Positions 43,369 through 52,740 of a stretch of DNA of 64,000 nucleotides are shown here, in pieces. A program made the translations under genes and the position numbers. How positions within the stretch are numbered: the first letter of the stretch is position 1; each line of letters starts with the position of its first letter. The DNA is from Blastococcus sp. VKM Ac-2987 (GTDB lineage: Bacteria; Actinomycetota; Actinomycetes; Mycobacteriales; Geodermatophilaceae), in contig NZ_JAPVBG010000001.1 in assembly GCF_026967805.1 (NCBI RefSeq), positions 883,143-947,142 on the forward strand, read 5' to 3'. The notes under the pieces were generated by a model, which searched no databases, was not told the origin of the DNA, and was given only the letters and a program-made list of their open reading frames with translations.

Positions 43369-44253
43369 CTACAACCTTACGTACAGGCGCAGGGTCACGT
43401 AGGCGGCGACCGCGGCCAGCGCGACGCCGACCCCGGAGACGACCACGCTGTTGGTGATGATCGCGTCCCACTCGACCGGGGGGATGATCCCCGCCTTGAT
43501 CGGGCCGGCCAGGGTGCGGTCGATGAAGAGCACCTTGGTCAGGATCAGCCCGCCGGCGGCGAGCAGGCCGCCGATGAGGCCGGCGAACGCGGCCTCGAGG
43601 ATGAACGGCAGCTGGGTGTACCAGCGCGAGGCGCCGACCAGCCGCATGATGTTGGTCTCGTTGCGGCGGTTGAACGCGGCCAGCTGGATGGTGTTGGAGA
43701 TCAGCAGCAGGGCCGCCAGCGCCTGGACGACCGCCACGGCGATCGTCGCGTTGCGGGCGCCGTTGAGCAGGCTGAACAGGCGGTCGAGGAAGTCGCCCTC
43801 GTCGCGCACCTGGTCGACGCCGTTCTCCCCGTTCGGGAACTCGGCGGCGATGACCTCGTAGCGCTCGGGGTTCACCAGCTCCACGCGGAAGCTCTCCGGC
43901 AGCGCGTCGGCCGGGGTGTTCTCCACCAGCTCCGGCTGCTGGCTGAACTGCTGGCGGAACCGCTCGTAGGCCTCGTCGCGCGTCTCGTAGATGAAGTTCG
44001 CGACCTCGGGCGAGCCGGACAGCTCCTGCTCGATCGCCGTCCGCTGCTCGTCGGTGACGTCGTCGGCCAGGAAGATGGAGACCTGCACCTTGTCGTAGTA
44101 GATCTCCTTCATGTCGGAGATCATCCCGGCGATCAGCAGGCCGGTGCCCATGAGTCCGAGGGAGATCGCCGTCGTCAGGATCATCGCGACCGTCATGGTC
44201 AGGTTGCGACGAAGCCCGGTGGCCACCTCGGAGAGGACGAAGTTGACGCGCAT
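43369..44253 (-). CDS. ftsX: cell division protein FtsX
   Basis: 294-residue permease-like subunit of FtsEX. N-terminal helix, extracellular loop of about 130 residues (residues 50-165, where peptidoglycan hydrolase partners bind), then three helices including NTIQLAAFNRRNETNIMRLV and GASRWYTQLPFILEAAFAGL. It couples ATP hydrolysis by FtsE to activation of cell-wall hydrolases such as RipC at the septum. Downstream of ftsE by 60 bases. Confidence 0.95.
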   Translation of the reverse strand: MRVNFVLSEVATGLRRNLTMTVAMILTTAISLGLMGTGLLIAGMISDMKEIYYDKVQVSIFLADDVTDEQRTAIEQELSGSPEVANFIYETRDEAYERFRQQFSQQPELVENTPADALPESFRVELVNPERYEVIAAEFPNGENGVDQVRDEGDFLDRLFSLLNGARNATIAVAVVQALAALLLISNTIQLAAFNRRNETNIMRLVGASRWYTQLPFILEAAFAGLIGGLLAAGGLILTKVLFIDRTLAGPIKAGIIPPVEWDAIITNSVVVSGVGVALAAVAAYVTLRLYVRL

Positions 44254-44313
44254 GGATTCCCTGTCGTGGAGTGCGTGCGGACGCGGTCGGCGGTGTCGGT
44301 GCGGCGGGCGCTG

Positions 44314-45003
44314 TTAGCGGCCCACGCCGTAGACACCGCGCGACTGGTCGCGGGTGAGGACTCCCCCGTTGAGCTCGATCACGCGGCGGCGCATCGAGTC
44401 GACGATGTGGTAGTCGTGCGTCGCCATGATCACCGTGGTGCCGGTCCGGTTGATCCGCTCGAGCAGCAGCATGATGCCCTCGCTGGTCTCGGGGTCCAGG
44501 TTCCCGGTCGGCTCGTCGGCCAGGAGCACCAGGGGGCGGTTGACGAACGCGCGGGCGATCGCCACGCGCTGCTGCTCACCACCGGATAGCTCCCCCGGCA
44601 GCCGGCCGGCCTTGCCCTCCAGCCCGACCATCTCCAGCACCTCCGGGACGACGCGCTTGATCGTCCGGTGCGGCTTGTTGATGACCTCGAGGGCGAAGGC
44701 GACGTTCTGCGCCACGGTGCGGTTGCGCAGCAGACGGAAGTCCTGGAAGACGCAGCCCATGGTGCGGCGGAGCTTGGGCACCTGCCACTTGCTCATGGTG
44801 TTCAGCGGCTTGCCGTTCACCGAGACCGTGCCCGACGTCGGGTCGTCCTCCTTCAGCAGCAGCCGGAGGAAGGTCGACTTGCCCGAACCGGAGGATCCGA
44901 TGAGGAAGACGAACTCCCCCTTGTCGATCTCCGTGGACACGTCGTCAAGGGCCGGCCGGCCGCTGGCCGGGTACAGCTTGGTGACGTGTTGCATTTCGAT
45001 CAC
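44314..45003 (-). CDS. ftsE: cell division ATP-binding protein FtsE
   Basis: 229-residue ABC ATPase. Walker [20 protein letters not shown] loop VFQDFRLL, signature [19 protein letters not shown], Walker [15 protein letters not shown], and H loop [12 protein letters not shown] are all intact. GTG start gives [11 protein letters not shown]. Works with FtsX at the division site. Between it and prfB lie 184 bases with no gene. Confidence 0.96.
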   Translation of the reverse strand: MIEMQHVTKLYPASGRPALDDVSTEIDKGEFVFLIGSSGSGKSTFLRLLLKEDDPTSGTVSVNGKPLNTMSKWQVPKLRRTMGCVFQDFRLLRNRTVAQNVAFALEVINKPHRTIKRVVPEVLEMVGLEGKAGRLPGELSGGEQQRVAIARAFVNRPLVLLADEPTGNLDPETSEGIMLLLERINRTGTTVIMATHDYHIVDSMRRRVIELNGGVLTRDQSRGVYGVGR

Positions 45004-45187
45004 GAGGCGCCACGGTACTAGTCCCGGGGGCCCGGACGGCTCGTTCGCCACGGAACGCTCCGGACTCGTTCTCGCCCTGCGTCACCGTAACCCCGCAACG
45101 GCCCGGTCGCCCGGTCACGGACGGTGGCATCCGGCTCCGGACGGCGCCGAAATGTGACCTCGCTCGCGGCGGGCCGGCCGGCCGGCC

Positions 45188-46297
45188 TCAGGCGGGGGTG
45201 ACCTCCTGCTGCTTGCGCCACCGGATGCCGGCCTCGATGAACGAGTCGATGTCGCCGTCCAGCACCGAGCTGGTGTTGCCGGTCTCCTGGTCGGTGCGGA
45301 GGTCCTTCACCATCTGGTACGGGTGCAGGACGTAGGAGCGCATCTGGTTGCCCCAGCTGCTGCCCTCCCCCTTGAGCGCGTCCATCTCGGCCCGCTGCTC
45401 GGCCTGCCGGACGACGAGCAGCCGCGCCTGGAGCACGCGCAGCGCCGCCGCGCGGTTCTGGATCTGCGACTTCTCGTTCTGGCACGAGACGACGATGCCG
45501 GTGGGGATGTGGGTCATCCGGACGGCGGAGTCGGTCGTGTTGACGCTCTGCCCACCGGGCCCGGACGAGCGGAAGACGTCGACCCGGATCTCGCTCTCCG
45601 GGATGTCGACGTGGTCGGTCTGCTCGACGACCGGGAGCACCTCGACGCCGGCGAAGGACGTCTGCCGGCGGCCCTGGTTGTCGAACGGCGAGATGCGCAC
45701 CAGCCGGTGGGTGCCCTGCTCGACCGAGAGCGTGCCGTAGGCATAGGGCACCTTCACCGAGAAGGTCGCCGACTTGATGCCGGCCTCCTCCGCGTAGCTG
45801 ATGTCGAGCACCTCGGTCGGGTACTTGTGCCGCTCGGCCCAGCGCAGGTACATCCGCATGAGCATCTCGGCGAAGTCGGCGGCGTCGACGCCGCCGGCCT
45901 CCGACCGGATGGTCACCAGGGCCTCGCGGGAGTCGTACTCACCGGAGAGCAGGGTGCGCACCTCGAGCTCGGCGATGGCGCTGCGGATGCTCTCGAGCTC
46001 CTGCTCGGTCTCGGCCGTGGTGGCCTCGTCGTTCTCCTCGGCGGCCATCTCGTGCATCAGCCCGACGTCCTCGAGCCGGCCCCGCAGCTCCTCCACCCGG
46101 CGCAGGTCGCCCTGCATGTAGGAGAGCTTGGAGGTCAGCGCCTGCGCGGCCTCGACGTCGTCCCAGAGATCGGGGGCGGCGGCCTGCTGCTCGAGCTCGG
46201 CCACCTCCCGGCGGAGTCGGTCGACGTCGAGGACGGCCTCGATCGACTTCAGGGTCGTGTCGAGTTCGTCCAGGACGACGGAGAAGTCAGCGGCCAC
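45188..46297 (-). CDS. prfB: peptide chain release factor 2
   Basis: 369-residue class I release factor reading UGA and UAA. The GGQ motif is in [20 protein letters not shown], and the stop-codon-recognition SPF motif in [15 protein letters not shown]. Unlike the enterobacterial gene, it is a single uninterrupted frame with no programmed frameshift, as expected in actinobacteria. GTG at 46295-46297 is the start giving [16 protein letters not shown]. Confidence 0.96.
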   Translation of the reverse strand: MAADFSVVLDELDTTLKSIEAVLDVDRLRREVAELEQQAAAPDLWDDVEAAQALTSKLSYMQGDLRRVEELRGRLEDVGLMHEMAAEENDEATTAETEQELESIRSAIAELEVRTLLSGEYDSREALVTIRSEAGGVDAADFAEMLMRMYLRWAERHKYPTEVLDISYAEEAGIKSATFSVKVPYAYGTLSVEQGTHRLVRISPFDNQGRRQTSFAGVEVLPVVEQTDHVDIPESEIRVDVFRSSGPGGQSVNTTDSAVRMTHIPTGIVVSCQNEKSQIQNRAAALRVLQARLLVVRQAEQRAEMDALKGEGSSWGNQMRSYVLHPYQMVKDLRTDQETGNTSSVLDGDIDSFIEAGIRWRKQQEVTPA

Positions 46298-46343
46298 GTC
46301 GACCCAGGGTAGTGGGCCCCGGGGCCGGGTAGGCAGGAGTGCC

Positions 46344-46634
46344 ATGAGCGACCCGAACCGACCACGCTCCCGGGAGGACTACGCCCGCGGCCTCCCCGAC
46401 CACCACGACCCCACGGCCGGCCTCGGTGGAGCACCCCCCGCGCGGTCGGCGCTGACCCTGCGGCTCGCCCTGGCGATCTTCGGTCTGATCGTCTGCACCG
46501 GGGGCGGGATCCTCATGCTGCGGGCCGACCCGGTGCCGGTCGCCTTCCCGATCGTGCTGTTCGTGCTCGCCGCGATCGCCGTGGTCGACATCGTGGTGAT
46601 CCTCCGGCGGAAGGCGCGCGGCGAGCCGGGCTGA
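46344..46634 (+). CDS. small membrane protein (DUF6343-like)
   Basis: 96 residues. The pattern [18 protein letters not shown] followed by a second helix ([20 protein letters not shown]) resembles the DUF6343 family of actinobacteria, from recall. Two transmembrane helices and a polar N-terminal tail. CAGGAG lies before the ATG. Divergent from prfB with 46 bases between. Function unknown. Confidence 0.7.
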   Translation: MSDPNRPRSREDYARGLPDHHDPTAGLGGAPPARSALTLRLALAIFGLIVCTGGGILMLRADPVPVAFPIVLFVLAAIAVVDIVVILRRKARGEPG

Positions 46635-46655
46635 CCCCACCCGTCGCCTTCGGGC

Positions 46656-47684
46656 TCAGCGGCGGGCGTAGACGTAGGGCGCGAGCACCGGCTCGTCGTC
46701 GACCTCCGGGGCGTCGCCGTCGCTGTCGACCGCGTAGCCGACGAAGGCCGCGTAGTCGGCGGTGAAGGTGGCCGGGTCCACCCCCGGCTGGAACGCCTGG
46801 GCGCAGGTGGTCAGCGGGATGCGCCCGCGCACCGCCGGCCCGTCGTGGGTGAGCGCGTCGGCCACGATCGCGTAGCCGACCGGGTCGTAGCTGCCGATGG
46901 CGAAGTGGTCGGCGGCGTTGGCCGGGCAGACCTCCTGGGTGGCGATGTTGGCGATCCGCCCGGCGCCGGTGCGCAGCGCGGAGCTGGCCACCGGCGGGGT
47001 GTTGGGGACGACGATCTCGTCGGCGGCCGTGTAGGCGACGGTGTAGTCGACGCCGGCGAAGGTCTCCGCCCCGCTGTTGAGCGCCGCCATGAACTCCGAC
47101 TGCGAGGCCTGCTGGTGGTTGGCCGGCGTGCACGGGCCGGTGCTGCACGAGGTGTCGGCCAGCACCGTGCCGTGGTTGGACGGCGAGAGCCCCACGAGGT
47201 CGTCGACCAGCTCGCGGGTGTCGGGCCAGAAGCGCAGCGCCCAGCGCGGCACCATCCCGCCCTGGCTCCAGCCCACGACGTCGACGTCGCGGCGGGCCTC
47301 CTTGCTCATGGTGCGGATGGCGTGCACGAGGTACTCACCGGCGACCTGGATGTCGTCGGTGGCGTCGAAGGGCAGGGTGACCGCGCACCAGCGCCAGCCG
47401 CGCTGGTCGAAGGCGCGCATGTAGTTCCAGTCGAAGCCGACCCGGGGGTCCATGGTCGTGCCGGGGACCAGCAGGATCGGGTCCTGCCGCAGATCGCGCA
47501 GCGGGCCGTTGCAGGTGAGGCTCGCCTGGAGGGTGGCCGTCGGCACCGAGAGCGCGGGACCGCGCTGGTCCAGCGGGGCGTACTCCCCCGTCGACGCGGC
47601 CGGTGCCGCCGAGGCGACGCCACCGCCCAGCAGGACGGCGGCGGCCGCCGCGGTCAGGGCGGTCATCAGCCGGGACCTCGGCAT
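46656..47684 (-). CDS. secreted CalB-like lipase
   Basis: 342 residues with a signal peptide (LMTALTAAAAAVLLGGGVAS, then AAP). The mature alpha/beta hydrolase resembles Candida antarctica lipase B: DPILLVPGTTMDPRVGFDWN, the nucleophile elbow DVVGWSQGGMVPRWAL, LSPSNHGTVLADTSCSTGPC, the acid in YTAADEIVVPNTPP, and the histidine in AADHFAIGSYDP. Triad is complete. Four or more cysteines suit an extracellular enzyme. GAGGAG nine bases before the ATG. Substrate is likely an ester or triglyceride. Confidence 0.88.
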   Translation of the reverse strand: MPRSRLMTALTAAAAAVLLGGGVASAAPAASTGEYAPLDQRGPALSVPTATLQASLTCNGPLRDLRQDPILLVPGTTMDPRVGFDWNYMRAFDQRGWRWCAVTLPFDATDDIQVAGEYLVHAIRTMSKEARRDVDVVGWSQGGMVPRWALRFWPDTRELVDDLVGLSPSNHGTVLADTSCSTGPCTPANHQQASQSEFMAALNSGAETFAGVDYTVAYTAADEIVVPNTPPVASSALRTGAGRIANIATQEVCPANAADHFAIGSYDPVGYAIVADALTHDGPAVRGRIPLTTCAQAFQPGVDPATFTADYAAFVGYAVDSDGDAPEVDDEPVLAPYVYARR

Positions 47685-47805
47685 GCGGTCGTCTCCTCGG
47701 GCCGGGCGCGCGCGACGGCGCGCTCTGTGCAACACAACGACGAAGTGTCCACACGGTTGTGCTCCGCGCCACTCGAGCCGCCGCCCGGCGACTGGGACGA
47801 GCGGA

Positions 47806-49569
47806 TCAGCCGGCCGGCGGGCCCTGCTCCGGCCGCGACCGGAACCACCGCAGGAACTCGTCCCCCGGCATCGGCCGGGCGATGTGGAACCCCTGGGCGT
47901 ACCGGCAGCCGAGCCCGGCGACCCGCTGCAGCTGCGCCGCCGTCTCCACCCCCTCCGCGAGGCTGCGCATGCCGCAGGCCTCCGCCAGCCCGACGACGGC
48001 GGCCACCACGGCGGCCGACTGGCTGCCCGGGTCGTCCGCGCCAGCCACCAGGCTCTTGTCGATCTTGAGCACGCCGGCGGGGATGGCGACCAGCTGGCTC
48101 AGCGACGAGAAGCCGCGGCCGAAGTCGTCGATGGAGGACTCGACGCCGAGCTCGCGCAGGCGCCGGAACTGCTGCGCGGCGCGGGCCGGGTCCTCGGCGG
48201 CGCTGGTCTCGGTCAGCTCCACGACCAGCTGCCGGGCGTCGAGGCCGGCCCCCTGCAGCGCGGTCACGACGTCGTCCACCAGGGTGCCGGTGGCCAGGTG
48301 CACCGCGCTGACGTTCACCCCGGCGACCACGGGTGCGCCGGCGTCGCGCCAGCTGGCCGCCTGCCGGCAGGTTTCGCCCAGCACCCAGCGGGTGAGCGGG
48401 ATGATCAGGTCGTGCTGCTCGGCCACCGGCACGAAGTCGCACGGCGGCAGCACCCCGCGCTCGGAGTGCCGCCAGCGCACCAGCGCCTCGGCGCCGGTCA
48501 CCAGCCCCGTCGTCAGGTCAATCACCGGCTGGTAGTGCAGCAGCAGCTGGTCGTCGGAGATCGCGCCGCGCAGCTCGGCCGCCAGCTGCACCTTGCGCTG
48601 CACCCGGTAGCGCAGGTCGGGGCTGAAGACCCGCACCCGGTTGCGCCCCGCGGCCTTGGCCGCGTACATCGCCAGGTCGGCGTCGCGGACCAGGTCGGTG
48701 GAGCGCACCCCGGCGCGGTCCCCGGCCGGGACGGCGGCGATCCCGATGCTCGCGCTCAGCCGGTGGGTGCGGCCGCCCAGGTCGAACGGCTGCTCGAAGG
48801 TGGCCTGGCAGCGGTGCGCGAGCATCTCCGCGCCCCCGGCGTCGCAGTCCCGGCAGAGGACGACGAACTCGTCGCCACCGAGCCGGCCGACGGTGTCCTG
48901 GGCTCGGGTGCTGTCGAGCAGCCGGCCGGCCAGCTGGCGCAGCAGCTCGTCCCCGACCTCGTGGCCGAGCGAGTCGTTGACGTCCTTGAAGCCGTCGACG
49001 TCGAGGAAGAGGACGGCGACCGCGGGGCAGCGGTCGTGCTGCAGCTCGGCATCGATGAGCTCGTGCAGGTGGGCCCGGTTGGGCAGCTCGGTGAGCGAGT
49101 CGTGGCGCGCCCGCCAGGCCGAGGCCCGCTCCGCACGCACCCGGGCGGTGATGTCGAGGTGGGTGACGACGACGTGGCCGGCCTGGTCGACGCGGGACGC
49201 CTGCACGTGGAACCAGCTCGTGGCGGAGCCCGCGGGGTCGGGGACCGAGCGGTCGACCGAGACCTCGGTGCGCTCGCCCCGGGACAGCTCGCGCAGCTCG
49301 CGCACCAGTCGGCGGGCGTCGGCGTCGTCGCGCAGCTGCAGGGCCAGCGCGTGGTAGTCCGCGCCCGGCAGGATCGGCGCCCCGCGCTCCTTCCCTGCAT
49401 CGGTCCACGCCGAGTTGGCCAGGACCACCCGGCCGGCCGGGTCGAGCAGCACCGTCGGGGAGGCGAGGGCATCGAGCACCGCCTCCACGAGCGCGGCGTC
49501 CCGGCCGGACGAACCCGCGCTGCGGCGCACGTCCAGGGGTAACCCGGCTCTGCCCGGTTCTGGTCGCAC
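47806..49569 (-). CDS. PAS-GGDEF-EAL cyclic-di-GMP protein
   Basis: 587 residues. A PAS-like sensor (residues 25-145), a diguanylate cyclase domain with intact RLGGDEFVVL (GGDEF at 231-235) and LFLDVDGFKDVNDSLGH, and an EAL phosphodiesterase domain (from about 335) with YQPVIDLTTGLVTGAEALVR and later ELTETSAAEDPA and DDFGRGFSSL. Both active sites look complete, so it could make and degrade c-di-GMP, or one domain may be regulatory. No transmembrane helix, so cytoplasmic. GTG start. Confidence 0.93.
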   Translation of the reverse strand: MRPEPGRAGLPLDVRRSAGSSGRDAALVEAVLDALASPTVLLDPAGRVVLANSAWTDAGKERGAPILPGADYHALALQLRDDADARRLVRELRELSRGERTEVSVDRSVPDPAGSATSWFHVQASRVDQAGHVVVTHLDITARVRAERASAWRARHDSLTELPNRAHLHELIDAELQHDRCPAVAVLFLDVDGFKDVNDSLGHEVGDELLRQLAGRLLDSTRAQDTVGRLGGDEFVVLCRDCDAGGAEMLAHRCQATFEQPFDLGGRTHRLSASIGIAAVPAGDRAGVRSTDLVRDADLAMYAAKAAGRNRVRVFSPDLRYRVQRKVQLAAELRGAISDDQLLLHYQPVIDLTTGLVTGAEALVRWRHSERGVLPPCDFVPVAEQHDLIIPLTRWVLGETCRQAASWRDAGAPVVAGVNVSAVHLATGTLVDDVVTALQGAGLDARQLVVELTETSAAEDPARAAQQFRRLRELGVESSIDDFGRGFSSLSQLVAIPAGVLKIDKSLVAGADDPGSQSAAVVAAVVGLAEACGMRSLAEGVETAAQLQRVAGLGCRYAQGFHIARPMPGDEFLRWFRSRPEQGPPAG

Positions 49570-49680
49570 GACTCCTCCGCTGGTCCCGACGCGCCCGGCG
49601 GCGCACCCTCCCGCTCGGCACGGGGCACCGCCGGCACAGCCGCCGAGCGCCTCGGGAAGGGTGGGACACAGGGTGCCGTA

Positions 49681-50007
49681 TCAGGGCTGCCGCGTCTCCT
49701 CGGCGATCCACCGCAGGTAGTCGGGGTTGCCGCCGACGAGCGGCATCGCGATGACGCACGGCACCTCGTAGGGGTGCAGCTCCCGGGTGCGCGCGACCAC
49801 CGCCGGGACCAGCGATCGGCGGGTGTGCAACGCGACCCGGGCCTCGGTGGCGTCGTGCACCGCGCCCTCCCAGCGGTACACCGAGCGGATCGGGACGACG
49901 TGGTGGCCGCAGGCGACCAGCCGCTCCTCGACCAGCGTGCGGGTGCAGCCCACCAGCCACCCGGCGTCGTCGGCGGTGACGACGACCTCGCAGAACTCCT
50001 CGTCCAT
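49681..50007 (-). CDS. cutA: CutA1 divalent-cation tolerance protein
   Basis: 108-residue trimeric ferredoxin-like protein. LVGCTRTLVEERLVACGHHV, VYRWEGAVHDATEARVALHT and ELHPYEVPCVIAMPLVGGNP followed by DYLRWIAEET are typical of CutA. The role in metal tolerance is not established in actinobacteria. ATG at 50005-50007. Monocistronic; divergent from the small gene at 50077. Confidence 0.92.
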   Translation of the reverse strand: MDEEFCEVVVTADDAGWLVGCTRTLVEERLVACGHHVVPIRSVYRWEGAVHDATEARVALHTRRSLVPAVVARTRELHPYEVPCVIAMPLVGGNPDYLRWIAEETRQP

Positions 50008-50076
50008 GCGGGCATCCTGCCGCCTCCGATCGCCGTCCTTGCGTGGAACCGGTGGCCCCGGGGGTAGGGGGCGGTC

Positions 50077-50313
50077 ATGAGCGACGACATGACGATCCAG
50101 CTGGACGGCGAGGAGTACGTGCTGCGCCCGGAGGGCGACGGCCTGCAGGTCGGCCGACGGATGGGCGGCGACGTGACCTGGTTGGACACCGTGGCCGGCA
50201 GCCTGCTGCCGGCGCCGGCCCGCGAGGCGCTCGAGCGGGGTGACACCTCCGACGAGGCGCTGCTGCGTGCGGTGCGCGGCGTGGCGCAGGCCGAGGTCGA
50301 GCGCGGCGGCTGA
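50077..50313 (+). CDS. small hypothetical protein
   Basis: 78 residues, acidic, soluble. MTIQLDGEEYVLRPEGDGLQ and LLPAPAREALERGDTSDEAL are the main features; no family recognised. ATG is preceded by GGGGGCGGTC. The coding bias and frame look genuine. The next gene is 249 bases downstream behind operator repeats. Confidence 0.65.
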   Translation: MSDDMTIQLDGEEYVLRPEGDGLQVGRRMGGDVTWLDTVAGSLLPAPAREALERGDTSDEALLRAVRGVAQAEVERGG

Positions 50314-50390
50314 CCGCGTCCGGACGGTCGTGGCGGTGCCACCGTCGCGGCCGTCCGGCCCCCCGACTCCCGTCGGCCGAGCAACCGTTC

Positions 50391-50537
50391 GTTCCGATGC
50401 GCGGAACAATGGCGGGAACACCAATGTCAATCTGCTGCAACGCGCCGCCTTTCTCGTTTCAGCCATTGCCATCCGCGCCCGCGACTCCTTGAATGCCCGC
50501 AACGCACGCGACCAATTGTTCCGATCAGCGGAACAAT
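50391..50537 (+). promoter_or_regulatory. two copies of an inverted-repeat operator
   Basis: Site 1: GTTCCG-N5-CGGAAC at 50391-50407. Site 2: ATTGTTCCG-N5-CGGAACAAT at 50515-50537, with perfect 9-base arms. Both share GTTCCGAT, a 2-base difference, GCGGAACAATG, and are about 128 bases apart, upstream of the secreted esterase start at 50562. The pattern resembles binding sites of IclR-type regulators of aromatic-acid genes, a guess. No regulator gene is adjacent. Confidence 0.6.
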
Positions 50538-50561
50538 GCGTGCCGGCTCGGGGAGGCCCGC

Positions 50562-52076
50562 GTGACGATCCGCCCGCGCACCACCGGCCGAGGGCGGGTG
50601 GGCGTCGTGCTGCTCGCCCTCGTCGCCCTCATGGCGTTCGCCGTACCGGCGACGGCCGCGCCGCCGTCGGCCGGCCCACCGCCCGGCGCACCCGCCGCGG
50701 AGCGCTGCGCCGCGCTCGTCGGCAGCACCGTCAAGGTCGACTCCGGCCGGGCGGTCATCGACACGGCCACCGTCGTCCCCGCGGCCGACGGCACGCCGGA
50801 GAACTGCGACATCGGCGGCCGCATCGGCGACATCGGCTTCCGCATGCAGTTCCCGACGGAGAGCTGGAACCAGCGGTACTTCCAGACCGGCTGCGGCGGG
50901 TTCTGCGGCTACATCCCCATCGACTCGTGCGGGGACGCGCTCTCCCGCGGCTACGCGGTGGCCGCGGAGGACAGCGGCCACCAGGGCCAGAGCGACGGCT
51001 CCTGGGCGTTCAACGACAGGCGGGCCGAGATCGACTGGGGCTACCGCTCGCCGCACGTGGTCGCGGTGGCGGCCAAGCAGTACATCCAGCAGTTCTACGG
51101 CCAGGCGCCGGCCTACTCGTACTTCCAGGGCTGCTCCACCGGCGGACGGCAGGCGCTCTCGGAGGCGCAGCGTTACCCCGACGACTTCGACGGGATCGTG
51201 GCCGGCGCCCCGGCGCTCTACCAGAACTACCTGGCCCCGCTCTCCCAGGGCCACCTCGAGACGGTCAACCGGCGGGCCGACGGCACGGTCATCCTGCCGG
51301 GCACGAAGGCCCCGGTCGTCGCCGCCGCGGCGCTGGCCCGCTGCGACGACCTCGACGGCGTCGTCGACGGGGTGCTCGCCGATCCGGAGGGCTGCGACTT
51401 CGACCCGGGCACCCTGCTGTGCCCCGGCGACGTCGACCAGCCGGACTGCCTGACGTCGGACCAGGTCGAGGTCGTGCGGGCGTTCTACGCCCCGCCGGTC
51501 GACGACCGCGGCCGCCAGCTCTACCCGGGCGGTCTCGTGGTCGGGTCCGAGGCCGGCTGGCCGGGCTGGTCCATCGGCACCGACACCGCGCTGTCCGGCG
51601 GCGGCAACTACGCCCAGCAGGTGCTCCAGTACCTGGCCTTCCCGCGGGACCCGGGCCCGGACTACTCGCTGTTCGACTTCGACCCGACGCGGGACGCCCC
51701 CAAGCTGCGGTCGATGGCGAAGATCTACAACGCCGACCAGGTGAACATGCAGCGCTTCGAGCGCTCGGGCGGCAAGCTGCTGGTGTGGCACGGCTGGGCC
51801 GACCCGCTGATCACGCCCGAGGGCACGATCAACTACGTCCGCGACGCCGTCGCCGCCAACGGGGGCCGGGCGGCGACCGAGGACTGGATGCGGCTGTTCC
51901 TGCTGCCCGGCGTCTACCACTGCGCCGGTGGCCCGGGCGAGGACACCGTGGACTGGCTGACCGCCATCGAGCGGTGGGTCGAGCACGGTGAGGCGCCCGA
52001 CCAGGTGACCGCCAGCAAGCTCGCCGACGGCGACGTCGTCAGCACCCGGGTGGTGCCGGAGTACGTCGCCGGCTGA
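50562..52076 (+). CDS. secreted tannase/feruloyl esterase family protein
   Basis: 504 residues with signal peptide (GVVLLALVALMAFAVPATAA). The tannase/feruloyl esterase fold: nucleophile in YFQGCSTGGRQALSEAQRYP, acid in LLVWHGWADPLITPEG, histidine in LLPGVYHCAGGPGED. The CS and HC cysteines flanking the triad (Cys before Ser and after His) form the CS-D-HC disulfide typical of fungal FaeB-type enzymes. It would cleave ester bonds of plant phenolics outside the cell. GGGGAGG precedes the GTG start. Two operators lie upstream. Confidence 0.9.
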   Translation: MTIRPRTTGRGRVGVVLLALVALMAFAVPATAAPPSAGPPPGAPAAERCAALVGSTVKVDSGRAVIDTATVVPAADGTPENCDIGGRIGDIGFRMQFPTESWNQRYFQTGCGGFCGYIPIDSCGDALSRGYAVAAEDSGHQGQSDGSWAFNDRRAEIDWGYRSPHVVAVAAKQYIQQFYGQAPAYSYFQGCSTGGRQALSEAQRYPDDFDGIVAGAPALYQNYLAPLSQGHLETVNRRADGTVILPGTKAPVVAAAALARCDDLDGVVDGVLADPEGCDFDPGTLLCPGDVDQPDCLTSDQVEVVRAFYAPPVDDRGRQLYPGGLVVGSEAGWPGWSIGTDTALSGGGNYAQQVLQYLAFPRDPGPDYSLFDFDPTRDAPKLRSMAKIYNADQVNMQRFERSGGKLLVWHGWADPLITPEGTINYVRDAVAANGGRAATEDWMRLFLLPGVYHCAGGPGEDTVDWLTAIERWVEHGEAPDQVTASKLADGDVVSTRVVPEYVAG

Positions 52077-52087
52077 CCCTGCGGGGC

Positions 52088-52126
52088 GACCTGTCGCACG
52101 GCCGTTCCCCGGTCGTGCGGCAGGTC
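52088..52126 (+). terminator. terminator of the esterase gene
   Basis: 16-base arms (52088-52103 and 52111-52126) pair with two G-U wobbles around a 7-base loop, 11 bases after the stop. Confidence 0.65.
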
Positions 52127-52251
52127 GTCCGGCGTCCATGGTGTGGCGCCCGGTCTCCGGCCCGTAACGGGGACGACACCCCGCGGAGATGGACGGACGG
52201 CACCGTCCGCGCCAGGGTCGGCGCACGGATCGGCTCGGACGAGGAGACACG

Positions 52252-52740
52252 ATGACAGTGCCGCTGGATGCACGGACCGCCCGCTCGTGGTTGGCGGTGG
52301 CGATCGAGGAGGCCCGGGCCGGGCTGGCCGAGGGAGGCATTCCCATCGGGGCGGCGCTCATCGGCCGGGACGGCGACGTCCTGGGCCGGGGGCACAACCG
52401 CCGGGTGCAGCACGACGACCCGTCCGTGCACGGGGAGACCGACGCCTTCCGCAACGCCGGGCGGCAGCGGTCCTACCGGGGCACCACGATGGTCACCACG
52501 CTGTCGCCCTGCTGGTACTGCAGCGGGCTGGTGCGCCAGTTCGGCATCACCCGGCTGGTCGTCGGGGAGGCGGCCACCTTCTCCGGCGGGCACGACTGGC
52601 TGGCCGAGCACGGCGTCGAGGTGCTGGTGCTCGACGACCCCGAGTGCCGGGAGCTGATGACCGACTTCATCGCCGCGAACCCGGCGCTGTGGAACGAGGA
52701 CATCGGCGAGGACGAGCCGACCGCGGAGGAGACCCGATGA
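52252..52740 (+). CDS. cytosine/nucleoside deaminase, Fcy1 type
   Basis: 162-residue zinc-dependent deaminase. Zinc motifs HGETDAFRNAGR (HxE) and TTLSPCWYCSGLVRQFGI (PCxxC) are intact. The C-terminal stretch VLDDPECRELMTDFIAANPA and LWNEDIGE resembles yeast cytosine deaminase rather than the bacterial CodA amidohydrolase, so cytosine to uracil conversion is likely. Its stop overlaps the ATG of a cytosine permease gene (ATGA), which supports that substrate. Confidence 0.88.
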   Translation: MTVPLDARTARSWLAVAIEEARAGLAEGGIPIGAALIGRDGDVLGRGHNRRVQHDDPSVHGETDAFRNAGRQRSYRGTTMVTTLSPCWYCSGLVRQFGITRLVVGEAATFSGGHDWLAEHGVEVLVLDDPECRELMTDFIAANPALWNEDIGEDEPTAEETR

